A stretch of DNA of 60,803 nucleotides from Terriglobia bacterium (GCA_020073705.1 JAIQES010000024.1:1-60803); one strand, 5' to 3'; numbered from the stretch's first letter, positions 17,939-26,788 are shown. Notes: generated by a model from the sequence alone, not told the origin. Numbers and translations: made by a program.

Positions 17939-18394
17939 ATGAACTCTTTTTTCCGGAGACTGTTCCTGGCTGATTTCTGGGACGGGTTGATCCTGACCTT
18001 CCGTACGCAAAACCCGAAGAATGTGTACACCGAGCAGTATCCGCTGGAGCGCCCGATGGTGGCGGAGCGGTACCGGGGCGCGCCGCGCTTGAACATGAAC
18101 CCCGAGACAGGCGAGACGCTCTGCATCGCGTGCAATCTTTGCGCGCTGGCCTGCCCGGAGAATTTGATTGTGGTGGGATGGCACCGCGACGACACGACGC
18201 GGCGCAAGGTGCTTACGACGTTCACCTACGATACTTCGCGCTGCATGTTCTGCGGGTTGTGCGAAGATGCCTGCCCGACCGATTGTCTTGAGCTGACCCA
18301 GGACTTCGAGATGGCATCCTATACCCGCGAGGGCGCGATCTGGGACCGGCATCGCCTGGAAGAAGGCCCCACGCCTGCGCTATATACGCACTGA
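17939..18394 (+). CDS. nuoI: NuoI-like 2[4Fe-4S] ferredoxin
   Basis: This 151-residue protein has two four-cysteine [4Fe-4S] motifs (CIACNLCALACP and CMFCGLCEDACP) and the NuoI hallmarks YPLERPMVAERYRGAPRLN and DCLELTQDFE. That is the connecting subunit of NADH:quinone oxidoreductase. No other nuo genes are nearby, so this is an isolated copy; it may be a paralogue used with a partial complex I. The start at 17939 is chosen because NSFFRRLFLADF is the family N-terminus; an upstream ATG at 17888 lacks support. No clear ribosome-binding site is seen. Confidence 0.88.
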   Translation: MNSFFRRLFLADFWDGLILTFRTQNPKNVYTEQYPLERPMVAERYRGAPRLNMNPETGETLCIACNLCALACPENLIVVGWHRDDTTRRKVLTTFTYDTSRCMFCGLCEDACPTDCLELTQDFEMASYTREGAIWDRHRLEEGPTPALYTH

Positions 18395-18525
18395 GCTTCA
18401 GCCCGTTCATTTACGCGGGAACAGAGGACGACCCCAACGCTTGTTTACCCTGCGCCGCTACGCTATAACTGCCTTTCTCCGATGCAACGGACTTGTCCGC
18501 ACCGGGCCTGGCACAACACTTGACC

Positions 18526-19506
18526 ATGGAACTACGTAAAGATCCCATCACAAGCAGTTGGGTGGTCGTGGGCCACAGGGAAGACACCTGCGAAACATCA
18601 GGCGGTTGTCCGTTCTGTCCCCCGAAAGTCGATGCGAAGCCGGTTTTGCTGCGTCTCCCGGCGCAAGGACCCTGGCAGGTGGCTGTAATACCGCATCCGG
18701 ATCCGCTCTATCGAGTCGAGGGCGATCCCAACCGCCGGGCGGACGGGATTTTCGACATGATGCGCCCGGTGGGCGCGGACGAAATCGTCATTGAAACGCC
18801 GGATCACGAGCGGAAGTTCGAAGACTTGAGCGAAGATCAGATTCTGAGGGTGACGGAAGCTTGGGCAGAACGGATTCAGGATCTGAAGCGTGATCTCCGG
18901 TTCAAATACGTGTCCGTCTTCAAGAACTATGGCGCCCTGGCAGGCCAGGACGGGTCGCACGCGCACTCAGAAGTGACCGCAACCATATTTGTGCCGAGGA
19001 GGATTCTCTACGAGCTGCGCGCGGCGCGGGAGTGGTACAGAGAAAAGGAGCGCTGTGTGTTTTGCGACATCGTGAAACAGGAAGAGCGCCAGGGAAAGCG
19101 GATCGTGGACACGCAGGGAGAATACGTTGCGCTGTGTCCCTATGCCTCACGCGTACCGTATGAAATCTGGGTGATGGATCGCAAGCACAGCTATCTTTTC
19201 GAAGTACCGCGCCCGGGTGCGAACCGGCGCCATCTGGCTGTGCTGTTGCAGCGCGTGCTGCGGCGTTTACGGCAAGTGGCGCCTGCGTATCACCTTGTTG
19301 TGCACACCTCGCCCAACACCAACCACCCAAAGGGTGAAGTTTCCTCGTACTGGAAGACCATCATGGATGATTATCACTGGCACATCGAAATCTTGCCGAT
19401 TGTGGAGACGCGAAGCAAGTCTTACAGCATCAAGGAAGTGTATTTCAACGCACTGATGCCGGAAGAGGCCGCTGAACGGCTTCGCCAGTTGGACCCAAAA
19501 TCGTGA
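18526..19506 (+). CDS. Galactose-1-phosphate uridylyltransferase-like protein
   Basis: This 326-residue protein of the GalT/HIT superfamily has an N-terminus (MELRKDPITSSWVVV) and a zinc-binding CPFCPP typical of GalT. The nucleotide-transfer histidine motif is SHAHSEV, where canonical GalT has HPHSQ, so the last motif position is Glu in place of Gln. Further landmarks are CVFCDIV and HWHIEILP. The start at 18526 is preferred; the frame is open back to a TTG at 18493. The next gene (ydcF-like) overlaps its stop codon. It may act in sugar nucleotide exchange, but the substrate is not certain. Confidence 0.82.
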   Translation: MELRKDPITSSWVVVGHREDTCETSGGCPFCPPKVDAKPVLLRLPAQGPWQVAVIPHPDPLYRVEGDPNRRADGIFDMMRPVGADEIVIETPDHERKFEDLSEDQILRVTEAWAERIQDLKRDLRFKYVSVFKNYGALAGQDGSHAHSEVTATIFVPRRILYELRAAREWYREKERCVFCDIVKQEERQGKRIVDTQGEYVALCPYASRVPYEIWVMDRKHSYLFEVPRPGANRRHLAVLLQRVLRRLRQVAPAYHLVVHTSPNTNHPKGEVSSYWKTIMDDYHWHIEILPIVETRSKSYSIKEVYFNALMPEEAAERLRQLDPKS

Positions 19507-20189
19507 GGCGAGGCGAACACGGCGGCATTTTCTTCCGGCTCCTCGCTCTGCTCGTGGTTCTGGCTTTGCTGGCGTTCCTTTATATTCTGCGGCATCCGCT
19601 GATGCGTCTGGCGGGACAGCTCTGGGTAGTGAATGAGCCTGCCGTCCAAGCCGATGTGATTCTCGTGCTGGGCGATGACAATTACGCGGGAGATCGCGCG
19701 GCTCATGCAGCGGAGCTGTATCGCGCGGGACTGGCCCCGCAGGTTGTGGCAAGCGGCCGCCTCTTGCGGCCCTACGCCGGGATTGCCGAAATGATCGAAC
19801 ATGATCTGGAATCTCACGGCGTGCCCGCAGCATCTATCGTGAAGTTCTCGCACCGAGCCGCCAATACACGGGAAGAAGCAGAAGCGCTTGGCGGGCTAGT
19901 GGCCAGTCGCGGGTGGAGGCGAGTTTTGGTGGTGACCTCCGACTATCATGCCCGGCGCGCGCGTTTCATTTTCGACCACGTATTCCCGCCCGGTGTGATT
20001 GTGCGCGTGAGTGCAGCGCATGATACCGAGTTCGATCCTTCGCACTGGTGGGAGACGCGCTTGGGGCAAAAGCTTCTCCTCAACGAAGTGCTCGGCTACG
20101 TTGTCGCACGGTGGGAGTTGCGGCACAGATCTCCCGCGGCAGCGGGCGCGACTCTGCTATTTTCCATGTCATTGCCCGCATGTTCGTGA
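19503..20189 (+). CDS. YdcF-family (DUF218) membrane-anchored protein
   Basis: This 228-residue protein has a short basic N-terminus and one transmembrane helix (FFRLLALLVVLALLAFLYIL). A DUF218 domain follows: ADVILVLGDDNY, AAELYRAGLAPQVVASGR and VVTSDYHARRAR are conserved family motifs. DUF218 proteins (YdcF, SanA, ElyC) act in envelope polysaccharide biosynthesis or osmotic resistance, generally unresolved. The GTG start overlaps the stop of the GalT-like gene by 4 bases, so the two are translationally coupled. Joint action in envelope sugar metabolism is my inference. Confidence 0.87.
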   Translation: MRRGEHGGIFFRLLALLVVLALLAFLYILRHPLMRLAGQLWVVNEPAVQADVILVLGDDNYAGDRAAHAAELYRAGLAPQVVASGRLLRPYAGIAEMIEHDLESHGVPAASIVKFSHRAANTREEAEALGGLVASRGWRRVLVVTSDYHARRARFIFDHVFPPGVIVRVSAAHDTEFDPSHWWETRLGQKLLLNEVLGYVVARWELRHRSPAAAGATLLFSMSLPACS

Positions 20190-20349
20190 CTGCTCCAATT
20201 AGGATACATTACCTCCCATATCTGATTGGAAACACACCTTGTTTACAGGCATTGACGCTTAGACTATGATTCGAAATCTACCGTTCTCTCTGGGCTGCTT
20301 TGTGTTCGCCCCGGCCTTGTAGCTACGGAGTTTCGGTTGGGAGAATCCC

Positions 20350-20877
20350 GTGTGGCGTAAACCAGAAGAGCCCAAATCATCATCGCCGGTTGTCGAGGTT
20401 CCGCCGCCTCCACGTGTGGAGGCAGTTCGCACCGTTGCCGGGTTGACTGCGGAAGTGGTACAACCATCCGGCGGAGTAATCACTTCGTCTCTGTTGATAA
20501 AGGGCGAAATCCGAGGCCGCGAGGATCTTTACATCGACGGCGAAGTACAGGGCACGATCCATCTTACCGACGGCCGGGTAACTGTCGGACCGCATGGCAA
20601 GGTTTCGGCGGATGTAGATGCGCGCGAGATTGTCGTGCGAGGAAAAGTGAAGGGGGCGCTGCGGGGACGCGAGCGCGTAGAAGTGGGGCGCACCGGGGAG
20701 GTCCGCGGAGACATTGCGACGCTCCGGATCGCCATCGAAGAAGGAGCACAAGTTCACAGCAAAGTGGAGATCACGCGCGCCGAGGAATCCCGCAGCGCCC
20801 GCGCTACGGAGAAACCGGCGGGGGCCGGTACGCCGCAGTCCTTGGCGATGAAAACCCGCGAAGATCTAACGAATTAA
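20350..20877 (+). CDS. Bactofilin (polymer-forming cytoskeletal protein)
   Basis: This 175-residue protein has a proline-rich N-tail, then the bactofilin beta-solenoid core: SLLIKGEIRGREDLYIDGEV, TVGPHGKVSADVDAREIVVR and GRTGEVRGDIATLRIAIEEG. The charged C-tail is disordered. Bactofilins polymerise without nucleotide and shape cells or position surface machinery. The start is GTG. One base separates its stop from the next ATG, so it is co-transcribed with the methyltransferase-like gene. Confidence 0.92.
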   Translation: MWRKPEEPKSSSPVVEVPPPPRVEAVRTVAGLTAEVVQPSGGVITSSLLIKGEIRGREDLYIDGEVQGTIHLTDGRVTVGPHGKVSADVDAREIVVRGKVKGALRGRERVEVGRTGEVRGDIATLRIAIEEGAQVHSKVEITRAEESRSARATEKPAGAGTPQSLAMKTREDLTN

Positions 20878-20878
20878 A

Positions 20879-21625
20879 ATGAGCCTGTTCAGCAAGCTGC
20901 GTGGTCAAAACAGCCCGGCCCCGCCCCAGCGTGGTTCGGCATCGGCGCATGGACGTGTGTCCGTGGCTGTGGCCGCCGCGCCAGCAAGCGCAACGCACGC
21001 CGGCTCGGGATATGCTCCTCGCGTTGCCCGGCTCTCGAACGGGCTGAAAGAATTCCTATTCCAACTCGAAGGGATTGGGCGTGGCCATCTGCTGGATCTC
21101 GGGCCCGCACGGCAAACGACAATCACTTTCTTCATCGAGCGTGGATATAAGGTTTACACCGAGGATCTGCTGACGACGTGGAAGAGTTTTCTGGACGCCG
21201 ACGAGCAGCGGGTGCGCGAGTTCCCGCCGGATGCGGACCGTTCGGAGATGACGCCGGCGGCACGTGCAGAGCGGTTCCTCGAGAATACGCTGCGGTATCC
21301 GGTAGATACATTCGATGCAGTGCTCATATGGGACCTGCTGGATTATCTCGACAGTGAGTTGGTGTCGAGGCTGGTGGCGCGAATGACGTCATTGGTCCGC
21401 GATGGTGGAGTTGTCCTGGCAATATTCCACACGCGCAAGCCAGAGGCTTTCCATCGCTTCCGCGTCCTGAACGCACAGAACCTGGAGGTGATTCCGGCTC
21501 CGTGCCCATTTGCTCCGCAGCGCGTATACCATAACCGCGAAATTTCTGACCTATTCCGCATGTTTCGTTCCTCCAAGACTTTCGTGGGACGCGATCAGCT
21601 CCGCGAAACCCTTTTCGTCAAGTAA
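20879..21625 (+). CDS. SAM-methyltransferase-like protein
   Basis: This 248-residue protein has a low-complexity Ala/Gly/Ser N-terminus of about 45 residues. It is followed by a methyltransferase-like Rossmann region with LLDLGPA (residues 71-77, motif I with a Pro/Ala variant), FDAVLIWDLLDYL (motif IV-like) and DGGVVLAIFHT. Motif I lacks the canonical GxGxG, so activity is unsure. It directly follows the bactofilin gene, and the pairing suggests a role in cytoskeletal or envelope function. I could not assign a target. Confidence 0.7.
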   Translation: MSLFSKLRGQNSPAPPQRGSASAHGRVSVAVAAAPASATHAGSGYAPRVARLSNGLKEFLFQLEGIGRGHLLDLGPARQTTITFFIERGYKVYTEDLLTTWKSFLDADEQRVREFPPDADRSEMTPAARAERFLENTLRYPVDTFDAVLIWDLLDYLDSELVSRLVARMTSLVRDGGVVLAIFHTRKPEAFHRFRVLNAQNLEVIPAPCPFAPQRVYHNREISDLFRMFRSSKTFVGRDQLRETLFVK

Positions 21626-21829
21626 GCTTCTTCAACCAGCCATTATCCGCAGTTTTACAGCAAATATGCCTTGTTTCGCGCTTATGTGTTGCGTGCATTT
21701 TTTATGCGCTGAAAACCCAAAAGGGGCTCTTGCCAAATACAGCCCATGGGAGTACAAAGGAATTGCAGTTTGAAAAGCCACGGAGGGTAGGATGATTCCA
21801 CCGGGCTTAGAGCAGAACACAGCATAGAT

Positions 21830-21932
21830 CACACCGCGCACGCGGTGTGCGCCGTTTGGCGCCTCAGTGCGTCATGACGGCAAAAGCCAAGTGTCACAAC
21901 GGGGAGCCGCCAGGCTCCCCGTTGTGCTTTTG
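21830..21932 (+). ncRNA. Candidate structured RNA ending in a terminator hairpin
   Basis: Three consecutive hairpins lie downstream of the methyltransferase-like gene. They are CACACCGC/GCGGTGTG (21830-21849), GCGCC/GGCGC around 21850-21862, and a perfect 14-base stem CACAACGGGGAGCC/GGCTCCCCGTTGTG (21895-21926) followed by CTTTTG. The last is also a plausible terminator for the upstream operon. No known RNA family was recognised, so the ncRNA call is tentative. Confidence 0.35.
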
Positions 21933-22091
21933 GGTACGGGAGAATTACTCGATACGGGAGGAAAAAGAACAGGGCAGTGCATCAGATGCACCGCCCGCGC
22001 TCATTCCCCCGCCAGGCCAAGAGTGCCGCAAGAGGTCATAAGGAAATCCGCAAGTCCGGACCCCTCCAGCGGCAAAACGAATCCCTCGGAA

Positions 22092-22271
22092 TTAACCGCC
22101 AAATCTTGCAGACCACATCCAATGGATAAGGTCGCGTTGATATGCGATGACATTTGATTGCCAGATGATGGCCCAGAGCATCAGGGCCATTGCGACAGCT
22201 GCCACGCCCAATCCAAGTCCCAAATGCGATTCCGTTGCTGGTACACTGAGACGACGAATCAATCGGATCAT
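22092..22271 (-). CDS. Small membrane protein, unrecognised
   Basis: This 59-residue open frame encodes one hydrophobic helix (LGLGLGVAAVAMALMLWAII) flanked by a basic N-terminus (MIRLIRRLSV) and an aromatic C-terminus. It looks like a single-pass inner-membrane peptide with the N-terminus inside. The start was chosen at 22271 because GAGGAG lies 6 bases upstream. Neighbours do not overlap it and its codon use is normal. Function is unknown. The flanking 22272-22567 is empty. Confidence 0.6.
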   Translation of the reverse strand: MIRLIRRLSVPATESHLGLGLGVAAVAMALMLWAIIWQSNVIAYQRDLIHWMWSARFGG

Positions 22272-22567
22272 TGGTCTCTCCTCGCGCACGGACGCATAAA
22301 CCGATTGCGAAGTGGTTCATACGTTCAAGTTGCGAGCGCTGGAATGATCCCTCAAGCCGCCGCACTGTACGGAGACTGCGGCAAACACAGGACCAAGTCA
22401 CTAAAGAATGGTTGCGGATCTGTAAGTCCATAAGCACGTGAGAATTGGCCACGTCGAATGGAATTCCTGCATCGAACGGGTGTGCAGATTGCACTACGAA
22501 TGTGATTTTGATTTCGCACACAATGCCAAAGATCTTCTCTTAATGTGAAGTTCTAGTAGTACTAAAA

Positions 22568-23392
22568 TTAGTTGATAATGTTTAGGATAGACGTATTCCA
22601 GCCTGCGGGTCCGGGAGTGTCTCCGAGGGTAAAACTTTTGAGGAGGCTTGTATCCAAACCTGCTGATTCAGCGTCTGAGCCAGGCAGCAAGATCGCGTGA
22701 TCCACGGCGCGAAGCCACGAAAGGTCTTCTTTGCCTGAGCCGATCCCTACCGCGCGCAGTTTGGTGCGGGTTGCGTCACGGAACAGTTGTGTGAGCGAGC
22801 GAACTGCCCGTGCGGCGTCGCACCCGGAAGAAAAGTGCCAGAAAGTCTTGCCGGGGCGGGCGGTGAAACCGCGCTGGCTTGCCGCGGCGACAAAACGCGC
22901 GATGGCCTGCCCGTCTGCGGAAGTGAAGAAGAAGAGTTCATCAAATTCCCGGTCACGCGCATGCTCGGAATCACGCGGTCGTAGTCCGGTGTTATCTGCG
23001 ATCTCCCGTGGGCTCATATGATGGAAACCGGCGACGCCTACACCAGTCTCCTCGGCAATGTCATCGAGGGCGGCGGTGACTTCCACATACGGGCGTCCGA
23101 GAGCCACACGGAGGTAGCGTCCGGAACGTTCGGCGCCCGGGATTCGGAGGTTAAAATATCCGTCTGGAAAAAATATTCCACCGCCGCTTTCGGTAATGAA
23201 GGGATGGCCATGTTGAAGTTTGCGGCGCAGCGGCTCGATCTCTGCGCGGGTGCGCGAGGTGAGCAGTACCAGAGGAATGCGGCGCCGATCCAACTCCGAC
23301 AAGGCTTCCTCAGCCCCGGCAAAGGAACCGGTATGAGGATTGAGCAAGGTGCCTTCAAGGGCTGTGAAAATCAGATGACGAGGAGCGAGCAA
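22568..23392 (-). CDS. HAD-superfamily (mannosyl-3-phosphoglycerate phosphatase-like) protein lacking catalytic Asp
   Basis: This 274-residue protein has the fold of the MPGP/Cof type HAD phosphatases: VLLTSRTRAEIEPL (motif II region), FITESGGGIFFPDGYF, and VGIGSGKEDLSWLRAVDHAI (motif III/IV region). The motif I segment reads IFTALEGTLLNP, where active enzymes have DxDGT, so both aspartates are replaced (A and E). It may be catalytically dead or binding-only, or use another reaction. Start is TTG; the frame stays open upstream. The cap domain seems intact. It follows the coiled-coil gene on the same strand, but two strong hairpins lie between them. Confidence 0.75.
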   Translation of the reverse strand: MLAPRHLIFTALEGTLLNPHTGSFAGAEEALSELDRRRIPLVLLTSRTRAEIEPLRRKLQHGHPFITESGGGIFFPDGYFNLRIPGAERSGRYLRVALGRPYVEVTAALDDIAEETGVGVAGFHHMSPREIADNTGLRPRDSEHARDREFDELFFFTSADGQAIARFVAAASQRGFTARPGKTFWHFSSGCDAARAVRSLTQLFRDATRTKLRAVGIGSGKEDLSWLRAVDHAILLPGSDAESAGLDTSLLKSFTLGDTPGPAGWNTSILNIIN

Positions 23393-23457
23393 GGCAGGAA
23401 AGAGTGTAACGCGGACAAACCCGCCGCGATACGGGTGTTTTCTGAATGCGCCACCGG

Positions 23458-23521
23458 CGGGCAGGATACGCCTGTATCCTGCCCGCCGCGCTTGGTCCGC
23501 GCGTTTGGACGCGCGCGGACC
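23458..23521. repeat. Two tandem perfect hairpins
   Basis: CGGGCAGGATAC/GTATCCTGCCCG (23458-23485, loop GCCT) is followed by GGTCCGCGCG/CGCGCGGACC (23494-23521). No T-run follows on the minus strand, so they look more like REP or attenuation elements than a standard terminator. Confidence 0.5.
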
Positions 23522-23544
23522 GTCCGGCCCCGCTAATCACCCTA

Positions 23545-24396
23545 CTAATCGCCTGATGCGGTCTGAGCGCCAGCGGCCTTGGGAACACTGATGTAACCAG
23601 TGACCTTATCTTTGCCGACTGAATTGACGACGAGTTCCAACGGGCGGCGATCGTTACCCTGATGGAAGAAGATCGGTTCGTTCACCGGCAGATTCTTCTT
23701 TTCGATGCGAACGTCATCAACGATCAATGAGACGTTGTAACGCTTCTTGTTGAGGTTCGTGCCGCGAAGTTCGACCATGACACTGCCGACCTTTTGGGGC
23801 TTGTTTTTGGTGTTAATGGTAAACTCGATGTAGTCCCGCTCACCAAGCCTTCGGAGCTGTTCAACATCCTCGTGGTTGCGCGCGATCAACGTGCCGAGCT
23901 CGCTGCGCGCCATCTTCAGGTCATTCTGTGTGGAGTCCAGATCCGTGCGAACGCTGGTCACCTTGCCATCCACGGTCTTGACATCGTCCGTCGTGGCTTT
24001 TGTGGCCAACTCGCTCTTGACGGCGCCGGTTAGCTCGGCTACCTTCTGCTCATTTTCGGTCTTGATTTCCGCCGCTTCCATGCGCGCCTTCTTCAAGTCG
24101 CCCTGGGTGAGGCGGAGTCTCTTCGTCACCACGCTCAGGTCGGTCTGCAAACCGGCGTTGGTTGTATCGGCTTGCGCCTGGTGCTGCTGCAACTGTGCTA
24201 CCTGGCTGGTGAAATCCTGTTGTGCTGCCTTGACCTTGTTTTCCAAGGCTTGCCGTATTTCTTGGCCCTGGGTCGAGGCATTGTGCGCGACCATCAGCGC
24301 GACCAAAGCCACTACACCGAGGACTGCAACCGCCGCGAGCACCCATCCGGGTACGCTCCGGCGCCCATCAGATGAATGATCCAATTCTTCTGGCAT
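23545..24396 (-). CDS. Membrane-anchored coiled-coil protein, unknown function
   Basis: This 283-residue protein has a cytoplasmic 16-residue head, one transmembrane helix (VLAAVAVLGVVALVALMVA, about 18-36), then a long coiled coil of about 150 residues rich in Gln/Lys/Glu heptads. A C-terminal beta domain of about 90 residues follows (EFTINTKNKPQKVGSVMVEL...). The layout is single-pass with the coil projecting outside the cytoplasm. No catalytic motif is seen. It resembles hypothetical proteins common in acidobacteria, and a role in envelope spacing or as a scaffold is only a guess. The start has GGGGG upstream (minus strand). Confidence 0.7.
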   Translation of the reverse strand: MPEELDHSSDGRRSVPGWVLAAVAVLGVVALVALMVAHNASTQGQEIRQALENKVKAAQQDFTSQVAQLQQHQAQADTTNAGLQTDLSVVTKRLRLTQGDLKKARMEAAEIKTENEQKVAELTGAVKSELATKATTDDVKTVDGKVTSVRTDLDSTQNDLKMARSELGTLIARNHEDVEQLRRLGERDYIEFTINTKNKPQKVGSVMVELRGTNLNKKRYNVSLIVDDVRIEKKNLPVNEPIFFHQGNDRRPLELVVNSVGKDKVTGYISVPKAAGAQTASGD

Positions 24397-24749
24397 ATGT
24401 TTCCCCCTGTTGAGCTACCGAACTCAGAATGAAGATAAGCACGCAGGCCGCCAAGAAGACCAACGAAAACTTTAGTTTCTATCTTACTGATAAATAGGTA
24501 TATGTATGAATGAATGGTTCCTGGTCCAGATGTGGCTCCGTGCAAACTTTACGTCCTTCAGGAGTTTTCTAGATATCATGTAACGATATCTGCGTGGTTC
24601 TACAGTGCGGACGTTTTGGATAGGCTTTGCGAGAATCGCACCCAGCCTGCCTCCAGGCAGGCATCTTGCTCCCAGACGACCTCTAAAAAGCGGACGTTTC
24701 ATCTGCTAATCCAACCGGACATATCAGGTGCTAACGACAATTTACAATT
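24397..24749. other. Non-coding AT-richer gap
   Basis: The stretch between the coiled-coil gene and the soxC duplication shows no open frame with a good start. It contains a short GCCTGCCTCCAGGCAGGC palindrome near 24647. Nothing else is recognisable. Confidence 0.4.
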
Positions 24750-24755
24750 TACTTC

Positions 24756-24784
24756 TTGACATGAATTGATTTTAACGCTACGTT
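24756..24784 (+). promoter_or_regulatory. Candidate promoter, soxC copy 1
   Basis: TTGACA (24756-24761) lies 17 bases from TACGTT (24779-24784). The -35 is identical in the second copy and the -10 is weak in both. Conservation between copies supports a control region. Confidence 0.4.
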
Positions 24785-24816
24785 CACGAAAAGGATTGGC
24801 TTAGGAGGCTCCTATT

Positions 24817-26196
24817 ATGAATTCCAAGATGTCTGATCGTAGAGGATTTTTGAAGCGGAGTGCAGCTCTGGCTGGCTTGGCCGCGTTCGCGAATGGCAAA
24901 GCGCTTGCGAGCGTTACCCCCGGTTTGGTCACGGGTGTAGCCGACACCAAGTTGGGCGTTACCCCCGACGAACCCACCATCCAGGATTTGTTATACGGCG
25001 GGCGTTCCAGCTACGAGAAAACTATCGCCATACCGAGCATAGGAACACTTGGCGCCACGGGACTACGAACTCTGACCCCGCTTCAGGATACGATAGGAGT
25101 CATCACACCAGCGCCTTATCATTACTTGGTTCAAGGCGATACGCATATCCCCAACATTGATCCCAGTAAGCACACTCTGATCATTCACGGCATGGTGGAC
25201 CGTCCTACGGTCTTCACCATGGAGGAATTGAAGCGTCTGCCTTCTGTATCCCGAGTTCACTTTTTAGAGTGCACGGGAAACAGCGGCTTGGCGCATTATA
25301 AGACCCTGTTGCAGGACCTTAAGAAAGGGCGGAAAGACGTAAGTGTAATCCAAGGCGTTCATGGAAGAACCTCCACCAGTGAATGGACGGGGGTTCTCCT
25401 CTCCGTGCTGCTCAAGGAAGTTGGCGTGCAAAAGGGGGCGACTTGGTTTGTTGCGGAAGGTGGGGACATTCAAGCGGAACTGCATGCCAAGAGCATTCCG
25501 CTCGCCAAGGGTATGGACGACGTGATGATAGCGTACGGCCAAAATGGCGAGGCCATCCGGCGCGAACAGGGTTATCCGATCAGGCTGTTCTGCCCGGGTT
25601 TCCAAGGGGTCTGCAGCGTGAAGCACGTGAGTAGCATCAAGCTGGTGGACAAAGCTTACATGATGCAGCGGGAAATCACCGCCTACACCAATTTGAAGCC
25701 GAACGGCATGGCGAGCCGGTACGAATCTCAAGTGGGACCGAAGTCGTTGATCACCTTCCCGTCAGACGCGCATAAGCTGCCGGGGACCGGCTTCTATGAG
25801 CTTTCCGGCATTGCATGGTGCGGCCGGGGCAAGATCGCCAGAGTGGAAGTAACTGTCGATGGCGGGCGGACCTGGAAGGACGCCAACCTGCAGCAGCCCA
25901 TATTCAGCAAGGCCTGGACACGGTTCCGCTTGCCGTGGACATGGAACGGGGCCGAGACAGTGATTGCGTCCCGCTGCACGAATGAGTTCGGTGAGCTTCA
26001 ATCGACGATGGAGGGGCTAGCCAAACTGTGGGGCGATGACGTCACACCCCACATACCGGCCGCGGAAATCGAGCGCTGGTGGGCAAACACAAACATCGCG
26101 GAGTTTCTCAATAATCCGATTCAATTTTGGACGGTAAAGACAGATGGGAGCGTGGCGGATGCGACATATGCACCTTTATACAAGCTGCCGGTGTAA
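24817..26196 (+). CDS. soxC: Sulfite dehydrogenase molybdenum subunit, SoxC-like (copy 1)
   Basis: This 459-residue exported molybdoenzyme of the sulfite oxidase/SoxC family has an N-terminal twin-arginine signal (SDRRGFLKRSAALAGLAAF). The Moco thiol ligand is C152 in VHFLECTGNSG. A C-terminal Mo-co dimerisation domain follows (EVTVDGGRTWKDANL and MSRATNEFG-like segments). It would oxidise sulfite or a sulfane intermediate in the periplasm and pass electrons to the c-type cytochrome encoded next, whose start overlaps this gene's end by 38 bases. AGGAGG lies 10 bases before the ATG. No soxXYZAB genes are near, so it may be a free-standing SorAB/SoxCD-like module. Confidence 0.9.
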   Translation: MNSKMSDRRGFLKRSAALAGLAAFANGKALASVTPGLVTGVADTKLGVTPDEPTIQDLLYGGRSSYEKTIAIPSIGTLGATGLRTLTPLQDTIGVITPAPYHYLVQGDTHIPNIDPSKHTLIIHGMVDRPTVFTMEELKRLPSVSRVHFLECTGNSGLAHYKTLLQDLKKGRKDVSVIQGVHGRTSTSEWTGVLLSVLLKEVGVQKGATWFVAEGGDIQAELHAKSIPLAKGMDDVMIAYGQNGEAIRREQGYPIRLFCPGFQGVCSVKHVSSIKLVDKAYMMQREITAYTNLKPNGMASRYESQVGPKSLITFPSDAHKLPGTGFYELSGIAWCGRGKIARVEVTVDGGRTWKDANLQQPIFSKAWTRFRLPWTWNGAETVIASRCTNEFGELQSTMEGLAKLWGDDVTPHIPAAEIERWWANTNIAEFLNNPIQFWTVKTDGSVADATYAPLYKLPV

Positions 26197-26788
26197 GTTT
26201 TTACTGCCGGTGATGGTTCTGTTGGCATGCGGCACAGCCATGGCGCAGACCCCTACCTATAAGGTGGGGAGGCCGCCGACGGCAGAAGAATTGCGCACCT
26301 GGGATAATCTAGTAGGTCCAGACGGGAAGGAGCTCCCTGTCGGAAAGGGAACCGCCCAGGAAGGCGCTGTGATCTTTGCTGCTAGGTGTGCTGTTTGTCA
26401 TGGAAAGGATGGAGTGGGCCAGTGGCCGTTCGCGCGTTTGACCGGAGGTGTGGGCACACTCAACACCGCTAATCCTATTAAGACAGCAGCGAGCAATATG
26501 CCCTATGCGACGACTCTGTTCGATTTCATCCATCGCGCCATGCCCGCATGGCCCTTTCCGAGGGATCTCACTGCCAACGACTCCTACGCTCTGACTGCCT
26601 TTATTCTCGCCAAGAGCGGCATCATTAAAGATACCGATGTCATGGATAAGAACAGTCTGGTGGAAGTCCAGATGCCGAATCGTCATGGGTTCTATCCTGA
26701 CCCTCCACAAGACAAGCCGGATGATAAGGACGGCACTTGGCTACCCCTTTGGGAGCACGCACCTGGGGCGAAACCTGCGGCGAAATGA
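26159..26788 (+). CDS. Exported c-type cytochrome, SoxD-like partner (copy 1)
   Basis: This 209-residue cytochrome c has a signal peptide (KFLLPVMVLLACGTAMAQ) and one CAVCHG haem site near residue 79. A candidate axial methionine lies in IHRAMPAWPF. It is the electron acceptor for the Mo enzyme whose gene it overlaps by 38 bases. The ATGCGA start at 26159 is used because the other copy has the same start at the same aligned position. An in-frame ATG lies 15 bases upstream at 26144. Smaller than classical SoxD (about 380, di-haem), so 'SoxD-like' refers to the role. The C-terminus is proline- and tryptophan-rich. Confidence 0.87.
   Translation: MRHMHLYTSCRCKFLLPVMVLLACGTAMAQTPTYKVGRPPTAEELRTWDNLVGPDGKELPVGKGTAQEGAVIFAARCAVCHGKDGVGQWPFARLTGGVGTLNTANPIKTAASNMPYATTLFDFIHRAMPAWPFPRDLTANDSYALTAFILAKSGIIKDTDVMDKNSLVEVQMPNRHGFYPDPPQDKPDDKDGTWLPLWEHAPGAKPAAK

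Noticed and set aside
22036-22521. 161-residue minus-strand frame
   Set aside because: It overlaps the better-supported small membrane gene in a different frame and has no domain.
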